From DASRDZ01 sp035652335 (GTDB lineage Bacteria > Chloroflexota > Dormibacteria > Aeolococcales > Aeolococcaceae), in the NCBI GenBank assembly GCA_035652335.1, contig DASRDZ010000004.1, positions 1-60,430 on the forward strand: a DNA stretch of 60,430 nt, in the 5' to 3' direction. This document shows positions 51,578 to 60,430 of this stretch, one piece after another. Under the pieces are notes generated by a model. That model was not told the DNA's origin. It made no database searches and saw only the letters and a list, made by a program, of their open reading frames with translations. The first letter of the stretch is position 1. Each line of letters starts with the position of its first letter. A program made the position numbers and the translations under genes.

Positions 51578-54195
51578 GCCAGATCCACTTCCAGGTGATG
51601 GCGGCGCAGCAGCGACCAGCGCCGCGCGGCCAGGTAGATGGGGACGAGGAACACCGCCCAGATGGCGGCGAGTCGGAGCAGCTCAGCGGGATGGGTGAGC
51701 GCCCACTGCCAGCCGTGCCAGTCGAGCAGCGACGGCAGTGCCGAGATCGGCGTCGCCGCGGCGGCGCTGCGCGAGGGCGGTGCGGCGGCGGGCGCGGCGC
51801 TGCCGGTGACGGTGGTGAGCGCCGTGCCGCCGTCACTCGGAGGCAGGGTGACGTCGGGCGCGCTCGGCACCAGCCCCGCCGACTGGTCGGCGGTGAACTG
51901 GTCGAGCGGATAGATGCCGTAGTGGGCCTCCGCCTCGACACCCGCGAGCATCACCAGGGTTCGGGACGGCCGTGCCGTGTCGAGCTCCCACTCGATCACC
52001 ATGCCGGCCACCTCGGCGCGGTTGGCGGGCTGGTCGCTGAGCAGCACGTCCTCGAGGTGCTCCGACTCGGGCAGGCGCACCAGGGCCTGATAGCCGCCCG
52101 GACTTCCCTGCGCATAGCCCGCGTCGGGGCTGGGGAAGTCGATCCGCAGGCGCCCCGCGAACGCCGACTCCACCTGGCTCGACACCACGTCGAGGTCGCA
52201 CGGCGAGTCGCACAGCGTGGTGCCGTCGAGCACCACGCCTTCGACGCTGCGGCTGAAGGTCGTGCCCGCCGTCCCCGGACGTCCATGCGCGTGCGCGGTC
52301 GCCGTGGTGACCACGCCGGCGATGCGCAGGGCGCCGCCGGCGATGCTGACGTCGCGCGCCACCGAGGTCACGCTCACCGCGGTGCCGGCGTTCGCATCCT
52401 CCAGCAGCGTGGCGCTGGTCGACAGCGCGCCCACCGTCACCCCGCCCAGGTCGCCGCCGGTGAAGGAGGCCTGGCTTGACGTCGAGCGCTGGTCGAGGCT
52501 GCACGTCGACGTCGCGCTGCCCGACGGACCGGCCGCCGTCTGCCCGTGCGCCGTGTCGGAGCTGAAGCACTGTGCGGGGACGTAGGGCCAGGCGCAGGTG
52601 GTGGCCTGCAGCTGCTGTGGCGACGACGCGCAGGCGGCGTTCTGGTTGGCCGCCGTGAAGTTCTGGTCACGGTCGGCAGGAATGCTCGACGCGGTGGCCT
52701 GGTCGGTGGAGAGCGTCGCCGAGTTGAGGTAGGCGCCGCGCATCTCCGGGTCGCTCTCGCCGGAGATGTGGAAGAAGTTCTCCACGTCGTTGGCGGCCGC
52801 CTCGGCGCCACCCACCTGACGAACCACGGCGCCGAAGCCCTGCGCTGCGGCGCTGAAGGTCGCGCCGGTGACCCCGGGTGCTTCGGGGATGTCCTGCGTG
52901 TTGCTGTCAGGGCTGGGCGCCTTGGCGGCGGCGTCGAGCGGCGGCAGGTTGTCGCGCAGCACGCGGAAGTACGCGTGCGTGTCGCTGGTTCCGTTCGGGA
53001 AGTGCAGGACGAGCAGGCGCGAGGTCGCGCTGTCGACGGGGATGGGTGCGGTGGCCAGGGACGTGTAGCTCGGGTAGGTGGTCGGCTGCGAGGGGGGCGT
53101 GGTGCGCACGTCAGCTGCCTCGAGGCCGAAGTCGGGGTTCTGGTTCATGGCGTAGAGCCGCCCCGAGCGGTCGTCGAAGCCGATGCCGTCGAAGCGGTTC
53201 GAGTTGCCGTCGATGAGCCCGATGACACGGTCGCTGCCGGTGTCGAACACCGCCTCCGAGCCGCTCTCGTTGTTGGACTCGTCGACGATGAGGCGCCCGC
53301 TGACGGCGTCGTACACGGAGCCGTGGGAGTCGGCGAAATTGCCGGAGATGGAGAAGAAGGTGTAGGCGCCCGACGCCGGCGCGGTGGAGGGATCGGCGGG
53401 CAGCGCGACCTTGGCGATGCCGCTGGTGAGGGGCGGCCGCACCAACGCCTCCGGCACGCCGCAGGGGACGTAGACAGCCTGAGCGGTCACCGCCATGGCC
53501 GCGTTCGGCGAGCCCAGGTTGCTCGCCGGCACCATCACACAGCTCGGAGGAAGGGCGAAGCTCCACTGCGGCGCGGGCGCCGTCATGCCCAGGGGCAGGC
53601 GTGAGATGGTGACCCCGCCCTCACCCGCGCCGTCCTGCGACGCGACGTACATGGCCCGGCCGGCGGCGTCGAGTCCGAGCGAGGCGATCTCGGTGTTCTG
53701 TCCCAAGCTGCTGCTCAGGTCGTCGGCCCAGACCTGCCGGAGCGACGCGCCCTGCAGCTCGTACTCGTCGATCGCGGGCGTGCTGCCCGCATACCCGAAG
53801 CCCGATGCCGGCGTGATGGTCGAGAGCACCACCAGCACGCGACCGGTCGCCGGGTCGACGGTGAGCGAACGGACCGCTGCGGGAAGCATGACCAGCCCGC
53901 TGCGCGGCAGCAGTGTGTCCAGGTCGTAGACCGCCAGGCCGTCGGGGTTGCCCAGCGCCACCCAGAGCAGGCGCCGGGTCGCGTCGACGGCGATCTGCTC
54001 TGAGCTGTACGTGGTGTCGAAGGACTGCCCCGCGGGTAACAGCTGCGGAATCCAGGTGCGCAGCTCGGTGAAGCGGTCCGATGCCAGCGCGATGCTGGGG
54101 GGCGCGGCCACCATGGAGAGCAGCGGGAGCGCGACGCCGGCCAGCGCGAGCGCGGCGCGTCTCCACAGCGACGCGGAACGACGATGACGGGACAT
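51574..54195 (-). CDS. Large secreted propeller-like protein with C-terminal anchor
   Basis: An 873-residue exported protein. The N-terminus is a signal peptide (Arg-rich, then LALAGVALPLLSMVAA). Residues about 60-420 contain repeated motifs such as VDATRRLLWVALGN, VDPATGRVLVVLS, LDAAGRAMYVAS and FDDRSGRLYAMNQN, a pattern of a beta-propeller of the YVTN/NHL sort. A central Ser/Thr-rich region with VTVGALSTSATLLEDA follows, and a membrane helix near 845-862 ends in a basic tail. It is coupled to the binding-protein gene, so it may present or sense the substrate. Function unknown. Confidence 0.75.
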   Translation of the reverse strand: MSRHRRSASLWRRAALALAGVALPLLSMVAAPPSIALASDRFTELRTWIPQLLPAGQSFDTTYSSEQIAVDATRRLLWVALGNPDGLAVYDLDTLLPRSGLVMLPAAVRSLTVDPATGRVLVVLSTITPASGFGYAGSTPAIDEYELQGASLRQVWADDLSSSLGQNTEIASLGLDAAGRAMYVASQDGAGEGGVTISRLPLGMTAPAPQWSFALPPSCVMVPASNLGSPNAAMAVTAQAVYVPCGVPEALVRPPLTSGIAKVALPADPSTAPASGAYTFFSISGNFADSHGSVYDAVSGRLIVDESNNESGSEAVFDTGSDRVIGLIDGNSNRFDGIGFDDRSGRLYAMNQNPDFGLEAADVRTTPPSQPTTYPSYTSLATAPIPVDSATSRLLVLHFPNGTSDTHAYFRVLRDNLPPLDAAAKAPSPDSNTQDIPEAPGVTGATFSAAAQGFGAVVRQVGGAEAAANDVENFFHISGESDPEMRGAYLNSATLSTDQATASSIPADRDQNFTAANQNAACASSPQQLQATTCAWPYVPAQCFSSDTAHGQTAAGPSGSATSTCSLDQRSTSSQASFTGGDLGGVTVGALSTSATLLEDANAGTAVSVTSVARDVSIAGGALRIAGVVTTATAHAHGRPGTAGTTFSRSVEGVVLDGTTLCDSPCDLDVVSSQVESAFAGRLRIDFPSPDAGYAQGSPGGYQALVRLPESEHLEDVLLSDQPANRAEVAGMVIEWELDTARPSRTLVMLAGVEAEAHYGIYPLDQFTADQSAGLVPSAPDVTLPPSDGGTALTTVTGSAAPAAAPPSRSAAAATPISALPSLLDWHGWQWALTHPAELLRLAAIWAVFLVPIYLAARRWSLLRRHHLEVDLA

Positions 54196-54314
54196 GGACG
54201 GTGGTCACCCCGACGAGGGGTGCGCACCCGTCAAGATCCCGCGGCGCGCACCCGATGGCTGTCAGTCAGACCCCCATGACCCCGCTGCCGCGAGAAGTCC
54301 CCGCCTTCCGGGAA

Positions 54315-56234
54315 TCAGGGGCAGCGCGATGCCCAGGTGCGGCCGCCATCGGCGGTGCAGAGCAGCCCCTCCGCGGCGCGCAGCAGTGCGTGGTCGGCGT
54401 CGAGAAGCACCGGCGCGGGAAAGTCGATGCCCGAGAAGTCGCGGTGGGCGAGGGGCAGCACGTCGACCCAGCCGTGCGCTGCATCCCAGCGCACCATGCC
54501 GAGGCCCGCGACGCCGGTGAGCGTGGCCCACACCACCGGACCGAGCGCGTTGCTGGTCACCTCCATCGCAGCGATGGAGGCACCCGGGTCCGGCAGGTGG
54601 GTGAAGCTGCTGCCGGCGTCGCGCGAGAGCACCACGGCGTGGTCGTACGCCACCGCGATGGTGCGGTCGCTGGCGTAACGGTCAGAGACGGCAAGAATTC
54701 CGACGACGGGCAGGGGCGGCGAGGAGACCGCGCTGCACACCGGTCCCGAGTCGCAGCGGTAGAGGAGAGGGCGGGTGGCGGCAGTGGACGGCCCGGGGCC
54801 GCCGGACAGGGACAGCTGGTCGCTGAGCACGAAGACGCTGTCGGGACCGGAGCGCGGCGCCCCCACCTCCGGCGTGCCGGCCAGGGGTGGCTGGAACACC
54901 AGCGGCGCGCCGGTGGGGACACCGAGGTGGAGCTGGACCACGGTGGAGAGCTGGGAGAAGAGCATGGTGCCGTCGCTCTCGAAGCTCTGCGGCAGGGTGA
55001 TCCAGCCGGATATGGGCAGCATGCTGAAGCGGCCGCCGAAGCGGTCGGCGACCATGTCGGTCACCGGGCCGGCCCAGGGCGCGCCGATCAGGATGCGCGG
55101 ATCCGCGGGGTAGGCGGGCGGCAGGGCGATGCGCAGCCCGAGCCCGTCCATGTCGACCACTCCGCCCAGGTTGGGTCCCGGCGCGGCGGCCCACGTGCGG
55201 CCGGCGTCGAGGGACTGGAGCATGACCGGGCAGGCGCAGGACCGGCCCCAGCCCAGCGCCACCACCGCCCCGCTCCCCCCGTCCCGGCCTGGTGCCGCCG
55301 CCGCGCTGGTGACCTGGGAGTCGTCCAGGGTCTCCTCCCAGGCGGTTCGCGGACGGGCGGCCTGGGGTGCGGCGGCTGGGTGGTGTGGTGTCGACGCCGC
55401 CGGCATGGCCGCGGCCAGTGCGGTGGCGTGCTCCGGGGTGGCCATCCTGGCCCCCGCCTGGACCGGGGCGGCGAGAGCCGGCAGAGTGTGGGCCTCCGGT
55501 GCCCAGGCCGTCGTCGCGGGCGCGGCGGCCGCTCCGCCGATCACCACCAGCGCTGTGACGTTCACCGCCGCGCCGCCCCAGGCGCTGGTGAGCTGTGCCA
55601 TGAGGTCGGCGACCTGCCCCCGCCCGCGCCGCAGGAGAGCGCGCAGCGTTCCCAGCGTCACCAGCAGCGCCGCGGCGCCGCGCAGCCCGACCGCCTGCGC
55701 GGTGCTGCGCGCCGCCGCCATGGCCCGGTCGAGGCGCCGGCGGTAGCTGCGCAGGCTGACGTCCAGGCTCGCCGCGGCGTCCCCGTCGCTCAGGTCGCGG
55801 AAGAAGCGCAGGCCGATGGCGTCGCGATAGTGGTCGGGCAGCCGCCGCAGCACCGTCTCACAGGCCAGCCGCGCCTCGCTGCGGGAGCAGTGGTCGGTGA
55901 CCAGGGCCGCGCTGCCCTCGCCGTAGCGCTGCTCGGCGTCGGCGCGCCGCAGCATGCGGCGGCGCAGCTTCATCGCCGCCCAGCGTGCGTTGCGGCGCAC
56001 GGCGGCCTCCGGGTTGGCGTCGAGCAGGTCGTCGTCGCCGGCGCGCAGGCGCTTGAGGATGAGCACGAAGGCGAGCTGCGCCGCATCCTCGGCGAGGGTC
56101 CAGTCGCCCAGCACGTCGTGGGCGGCGAGCACCGCGACGTGGCGATGCGCGACGGCAAGCTCCTCGACGAGCTGCTCGGGAGACGGCGAGCGGTCGGACG
56201 GGTGATGGCGCGTCAACTCGGCTCCTCCCGCCAC
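54315..56234 (-). CDS. ECF sigma factor fused to an extracytoplasmic Asp-box propeller
   Basis: A 639-residue fusion. Residues about 20-175 form an ECF sigma factor: region 2 with LAEDAAQLAFVLILKRL, region 4 with LRRLPDHYRDAIGLRFFRDLS. Hydrophobic stretches at 182-201 and 220-239 then anchor it in the membrane. The external part, from about 300, has Asp-box (BNR) repeats SLDAGRTW, SRDAGSSF and TADGGRTW, typical of sialidase or photosystem-assembly propellers. The start is GTG 56234, or TTG 56216, which has GGAGGA at better spacing. It is upstream of the propeller and transporter genes on the same strand. A membrane-bound, signal-released sigma factor is the inference. Confidence 0.82.
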   Translation of the reverse strand: MAGGAELTRHHPSDRSPSPEQLVEELAVAHRHVAVLAAHDVLGDWTLAEDAAQLAFVLILKRLRAGDDDLLDANPEAAVRRNARWAAMKLRRRMLRRADAEQRYGEGSAALVTDHCSRSEARLACETVLRRLPDHYRDAIGLRFFRDLSDGDAAASLDVSLRSYRRRLDRAMAAARSTAQAVGLRGAAALLVTLGTLRALLRRGRGQVADLMAQLTSAWGGAAVNVTALVVIGGAAAAPATTAWAPEAHTLPALAAPVQAGARMATPEHATALAAAMPAASTPHHPAAAPQAARPRTAWEETLDDSQVTSAAAAPGRDGGSGAVVALGWGRSCACPVMLQSLDAGRTWAAAPGPNLGGVVDMDGLGLRIALPPAYPADPRILIGAPWAGPVTDMVADRFGGRFSMLPISGWITLPQSFESDGTMLFSQLSTVVQLHLGVPTGAPLVFQPPLAGTPEVGAPRSGPDSVFVLSDQLSLSGGPGPSTAATRPLLYRCDSGPVCSAVSSPPLPVVGILAVSDRYASDRTIAVAYDHAVVLSRDAGSSFTHLPDPGASIAAMEVTSNALGPVVWATLTGVAGLGMVRWDAAHGWVDVLPLAHRDFSGIDFPAPVLLDADHALLRAAEGLLCTADGGRTWASRCP

Positions 56235-56417
56235 TCAACCTCAGGACACCCACAGGAGACGCCGAGACGCGCCGAGGTCTTGCACATGGCGGCAATGGCC
56301 GACCGGGAAGGGGATAATCGGGCGCTGCGGGGTCTTGAGTTTTCCCAGTCAGCGGCCGGGATTTCCCCGCCTCTGGGCAGCGGAGGAATCGGCTGCCCGC
56401 GGTCGTCTTGCACAGTG

Positions 56418-57035
56418 ATGGTTCCGCACCTCTCGCGGCCGGTGCGCGCCCGCGAACAGTCGCGGCGGCGCCGCGGCTCACTGCGCTGGATCTGGCCGGT
56501 CCTCCTCCTCGGCGTCGGCGGGCTGGTGGCCGCCGCGCTGGTCCTCTCCCGCGACGCCGGCACCGTGGCCCCGACCAGCTTGGACGTGGAGCGCTACGAC
56601 AGCGCCATCCGCGCCCCGGTCCAGCACTGGGGCAAGATCGCTGCGCTGGGCATGCGACCGGCGCTGGCGGACCTGGTCTCGGGACAGGGCGTGCCGCCGT
56701 CGCTCATCGCCGGGGAGGCCCGCGCCTGGCAGGACGGGCTGAACCAGGTGCAGCAGCAGATGCACGCCGTCCCGGTCCCCGCCTCGCTGCGCAGCGCCGC
56801 GGACGGCTTCGACCAGGCGCTGCAGGCCTATCTGCACGCCGCGCAGCTGTTCGAGCAGGCCGCCGCCGGCGGCTCGGATGCGCAGGGCCTCATGCACGTC
56901 GGGGCCGACGCGCTGACCCGCGCCGACTGCGTCTACGACGACGCGGCGGTGGCGGTGCAGGCCGCGCTGCGCGCCGCGGGGCTGGCCGCCGATCCCGGCC
57001 TGCCGGCCACGCCCTGCGCGAGCGGCGGTTCCTGA
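56418..57035 (+). CDS. Membrane-anchored protein of unknown function
   Basis: A 205-residue protein with a basic cytoplasmic start (RAREQSRRRRGSLRW), one membrane helix at about 24-44 and a helical external domain with LQAYLHAAQLFEQAAA. It is not recognised. ATG 56418 is the only sensible start; the frame is open far upstream, but only as antisense of the sigma-propeller gene. It is divergent from that gene with a 183-base gap that contains no other clear signal, and ends 4 bases before the DUF2342 stop opposite. Confidence 0.65.
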   Translation: MVPHLSRPVRAREQSRRRRGSLRWIWPVLLLGVGGLVAAALVLSRDAGTVAPTSLDVERYDSAIRAPVQHWGKIAALGMRPALADLVSGQGVPPSLIAGEARAWQDGLNQVQQQMHAVPVPASLRSAADGFDQALQAYLHAAQLFEQAAAGGSDAQGLMHVGADALTRADCVYDDAAVAVQAALRAAGLAADPGLPATPCASGGS

Positions 57036-57039
57036 CGGC

Positions 57040-58197
57040 TCAGGCCGAGACCCGCGCCACCCAGCGCTCCGGCCGGTCCAATTCGGCCAGGGATGGCATG
57101 AACTCCGCCCCCTCCCAGACGCGGTTGAGCAGCGACAGGCCGCCCCGCTGCACCACCTTCTCCGCGAAGCGCTCGCCCAGCTCGTACTGCCGCATCTTCA
57201 TCGACAGCCCGGTCACCTTGAAGACCAGCCGCTCCAGCGGCGAGCGTCGCGAGCTGCGTTCGTGGAACGCCGTCTCCAGCTTCTCGATGTCGTCGAGATG
57301 CCGGCTGCCCACCTGGTGCATGACGTAGTTCGAGTAGCCCTCGCAGACGCTCATCACCGCCTGGAGCCGTCCCACCGTGCGCAGCTGCGCGCGCACCTGG
57401 CCCGGCAGCGTGCGCACCAGCTCGAGCGTCCCCAGTGACCGCGACTGCTTCGCCGAGCCACCCGTGGCGCCGTCGCCGGAGAGCCGCGCCACCAGCTCCT
57501 CCATGAGCATCTCGCTCATCATCGAGCCGAGGTGCTCGCGCAGCCAGGGGTGGGCCTCGAACTGCCAGGCGTGGGTCAGCTCGTGCAGCACCAGCCAGCG
57601 CCGCAGCGTGGCGCCCGCGACGTCGTGGCGGGACTCGAAGAGCTCGACGTTGGGCTCCACGAGGTAGAGCGCCGACGCCTCCCGCTCGCCGCCCTCCACC
57701 GCGGCCGGTGCCAGCATCAGCACCGGGTCGTACTGCCCGAGCACGCGCTGCGACATGAAGCCGAAGAGCTCGCCGACGTAGCGGGAGAGCAGCACCCGCG
57801 AGAGCGCCGTCGCATGCGACTCGGGGATCTGCTCGCGCAGCCTCTCGACCGGCGCGAGCAGCCGCTGCGCCATGGCCAGGTTGCGGTCGATGAAGCCATG
57901 CCGGTCGAGCACCGCGAAGCGCGGGTAGCCGGACACCGGCGTCTCCACGACGGTCGCCATCAGCGGCGCCATCTCGGCGGCGACGGCGTCGTACTCGGCC
58001 CCGAGCCTGGCCGCGATCAGCGAGGTCGCCGTCGGCCCGCGCTCGCCGGAGCGCTGCTTGGCCACCCGCCGCACCAGCTCCCAGTCGAGCAGCCGCCGCT
58101 CATCGGTTGCCCGGGGCCGGGCGAGGGCCCGGGCGGAGACGACGGCCAGCCCGGCGATGGCGCCGGCGACCGCCTGGCGGGTGGAGAGGGGGCTCAC
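57040..58197 (-). CDS. DUF2342-type zinc-dependent metalloprotease
   Basis: A 385-residue protein of the DUF2342 family, often named zinc-dependent metalloprotease or F420-associated protein in actinobacteria. The zinc motif is HELTHAWQFEAHPWLREHL in the middle of the chain, and SMMSEMLMEELVARLSG and SVCEGYSNYVMHQVG follow, as in the family. A hydrophobic N-terminal segment (AVAGAIAGLAVVSARAL) may be an anchor. The GTG 58197 is chosen because a TAGAGT box ends 7 bases upstream; GTG 58206 and 58215 are further in-frame options. It is divergent from groEL. Confidence 0.85.
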   Translation of the reverse strand: MSPLSTRQAVAGAIAGLAVVSARALARPRATDERRLLDWELVRRVAKQRSGERGPTATSLIAARLGAEYDAVAAEMAPLMATVVETPVSGYPRFAVLDRHGFIDRNLAMAQRLLAPVERLREQIPESHATALSRVLLSRYVGELFGFMSQRVLGQYDPVLMLAPAAVEGGEREASALYLVEPNVELFESRHDVAGATLRRWLVLHELTHAWQFEAHPWLREHLGSMMSEMLMEELVARLSGDGATGGSAKQSRSLGTLELVRTLPGQVRAQLRTVGRLQAVMSVCEGYSNYVMHQVGSRHLDDIEKLETAFHERSSRRSPLERLVFKVTGLSMKMRQYELGERFAEKVVQRGGLSLLNRVWEGAEFMPSLAELDRPERWVARVSA

Positions 58198-58204
58198 GCC
58201 GTCC

Positions 58205-58210
58205 ACTCTA
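58205..58210 (-). promoter_or_regulatory. -10 box of the DUF2342 gene (TAGAGT)
   Basis: TAGAGT ends 7 bases upstream of GTG 58197 and selects that start over the two further upstream. Confidence 0.45.
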
Positions 58211-58246
58211 CGCACCCCGCCCCCCTCCGGCCGCGCGCCGCCGCGC

Positions 58247-58255
58247 TTAGCACTC
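58247..58255. promoter_or_regulatory. Extra CIRCE half-site
   Basis: TTAGCACTC, an exact CIRCE left arm, lies 15 bases upstream of the complete element. No matching right arm follows at the normal distance. Confidence 0.5.
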
Positions 58256-58269
58256 CCTGGCCCCGAGGG

Positions 58270-58296
58270 CTAGCACTCGCCTGGCCGGAGTGCTAA
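58270..58296. promoter_or_regulatory. CIRCE operator of groEL
   Basis: CTAGCACTC, nine bases, GAGTGCTAA: the HrcA-binding CIRCE element with a single deviation (C for T at the first base). It lies 75 bases upstream of the groEL ATG, implying HrcA heat-shock control. Confidence 0.92.
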
Positions 58297-58371
58297 GATG
58301 GCCGCCGACAACCCCTCGGTTTCCTTTGACGACCCTGCCCGACCCATCATCGTGCGCAGGAGGAGGAGTGC

Positions 58372-59982
<1,611 letters not shown>

Positions 59983-60005
59983 CCGCCACCACCGTCTGAC
60001 ACTGC

Positions 60006-60037
60006 GAGGGGCTCAATCCCACGGGGTTGAGCCTCTC
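60006..60037. terminator. Terminator between groEL and the EAL gene
   Basis: GAGGGGCTCAA / TTGAGCCTCTC, an 11-base stem with one mismatch and a 10-base loop, followed by a short T-run (GTTTAAAC). It lies between convergent genes and can serve both. Confidence 0.75.
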
Positions 60038-60042
60038 GGCGT

Positions 60043-60430
60043 TTAAACGGCCGCCGCCTCACCCGCCATCGCCGCCACCAGCGAGGTGTGCGTGCGCAGC
60101 AGCACCTCGAGCTTCTCGCACGGCAGCGGGCGCGACAGACCGTAGCCCTGGCCGAGATCGCAGCCCATCGCCTGCACGTAGGCCAGCTGCTGCGCCGTCT
60201 CGATGCCCTCGGCGACGATCTCCACGTCGAGCATGCCGAGCATGCGCACGATGGCGAGGGTGAGCGAGCGCTCGTCGACGGCGGTGTCGATGCCGGCCAC
60301 GAAGGTGCGGTCGATCTTGACGATGTCGACGGGCAGGCGGCGCAGGTAGCCGAGCGACGAGTAGCCGGTGCCGAAGTCGTCGATGGCGATGTGGACGCCC
60401 GCGTCGCGGAGGTCCTGGAGGCGGGCGCAG
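60043..60430 (-). CDS. EAL-domain protein (c-di-GMP phosphodiesterase), 3' part
   Basis: The last 128 residues of a gene that starts beyond the right edge. Blocks DDFGTGYSSL, KIDRTFV, AEGIET and MGCDLGQGYGLSRPLP are the C-terminal half of an EAL domain, which hydrolyses cyclic di-GMP. The catalytic DDFG metal-binding pair and the EGIE glutamate are intact, so activity is likely, though the EAL motif itself lies outside. Upstream GGDEF or sensor domains cannot be seen. It ends with TAA next to the groEL terminator. Confidence 0.93.
   Translation of the reverse strand, partial: CARLQDLRDAGVHIAIDDFGTGYSSLGYLRRLPVDIVKIDRTFVAGIDTAVDERSLTLAIVRMLGMLDVEIVAEGIETAQQLAYVQAMGCDLGQGYGLSRPLPCEKLEVLLRTHTSLVAAMAGEAAAV

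Overview
This is a very GC-rich, gene-dense bacterial chromosome segment with about 58 protein genes, no tRNA, rRNA or CRISPR array that I can see, and short intergenic gaps. The gene content suggests an aerobic, GC-rich Gram-positive-type lineage: ATP-dependent PEP carboxykinase, crotonyl-CoA carboxylase/reductase, a split acyl-CoA carboxylase, an actinobacterial-style MoxR/DUF58/DUF4129/DUF4350/RDD/SpoIIM set, a DUF2342 metalloprotease, a CIRCE-controlled groEL and an actinobacterial-type SOS box. An actinobacterial relative, or a terrestrial lineage such as Candidatus Dormibacterota or Chloroflexota, would fit. The sequence alone does not decide it.

Layout. 1-10 kb is mostly central carbon metabolism: a truncated PEP carboxykinase, an M20 amidohydrolase, biotin synthase, a small membrane protein, a TetR regulator with two clear operators, a PaaI-type thioesterase, citrate synthase, an MscS channel, an MFS exporter and crotonyl-CoA carboxylase/reductase. 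10-16 kb is a minus-strand run rich in secreted or hydrolytic enzymes: patatin lipase, neutral-ceramidase-like protein, amidohydrolase, class V aminotransferase and a membrane protein. 16.4-24.9 kb has a stand-alone RAM domain, a CDP-alcohol phosphatidyltransferase, the threonine-degrading pair tdh-kbl, an ECF sigma factor with a small membrane partner, an HTH-TPR regulator coupled to a 63-residue basic protein, a zinc alcohol dehydrogenase and an MBL-fold protein.

24.9-33.2 kb holds a five-gene plus-strand operon (polytopic membrane protein, DUF4129, DUF4350, MoxR ATPase, DUF58), facing ispH, a SpoIIM-like protein and an RDD protein on the minus strand. 33.2-38.4 kb is an acyl-CoA carboxylase operon (biotin carboxylase, enoyl-CoA hydratase, carboxyltransferase, an unknown anchored protein, biotin carrier). 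An HD-domain protein resembling diiron oxygenases follows.

39.2-42.5 kb is the most unusual accessory part: a small module with a TrbL/VirB6-like membrane protein, a two-helix VirB2/TrbC-like protein, an M23 endopeptidase and a single-stranded DNA-binding protein. Two near-identical promoters with a palindrome between -35 and -10 precede it, and its leader RNA can form alternative hairpins. selD, an SOS-box-controlled radical SAM protein, a Nudix hydrolase and a methyltransferase follow. 45.8-56.2 kb is one long minus-strand locus: a sigma factor fused to a C-terminal Asp-box (BNR) propeller, a large secreted propeller-like protein, and a branched-chain-amino-acid-type ABC transporter whose LivH, LivM and LivG are fused into one 990-residue chain. 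The window ends with a DUF2342 protease, groEL behind a composite CIRCE element, and a truncated EAL-domain gene.

A recurrent signal is a TANNNT -10 box 6-9 bases upstream of the start codon, seen at 13 genes. It implies that leaderless transcription is common here, and it helped to fix several starts.
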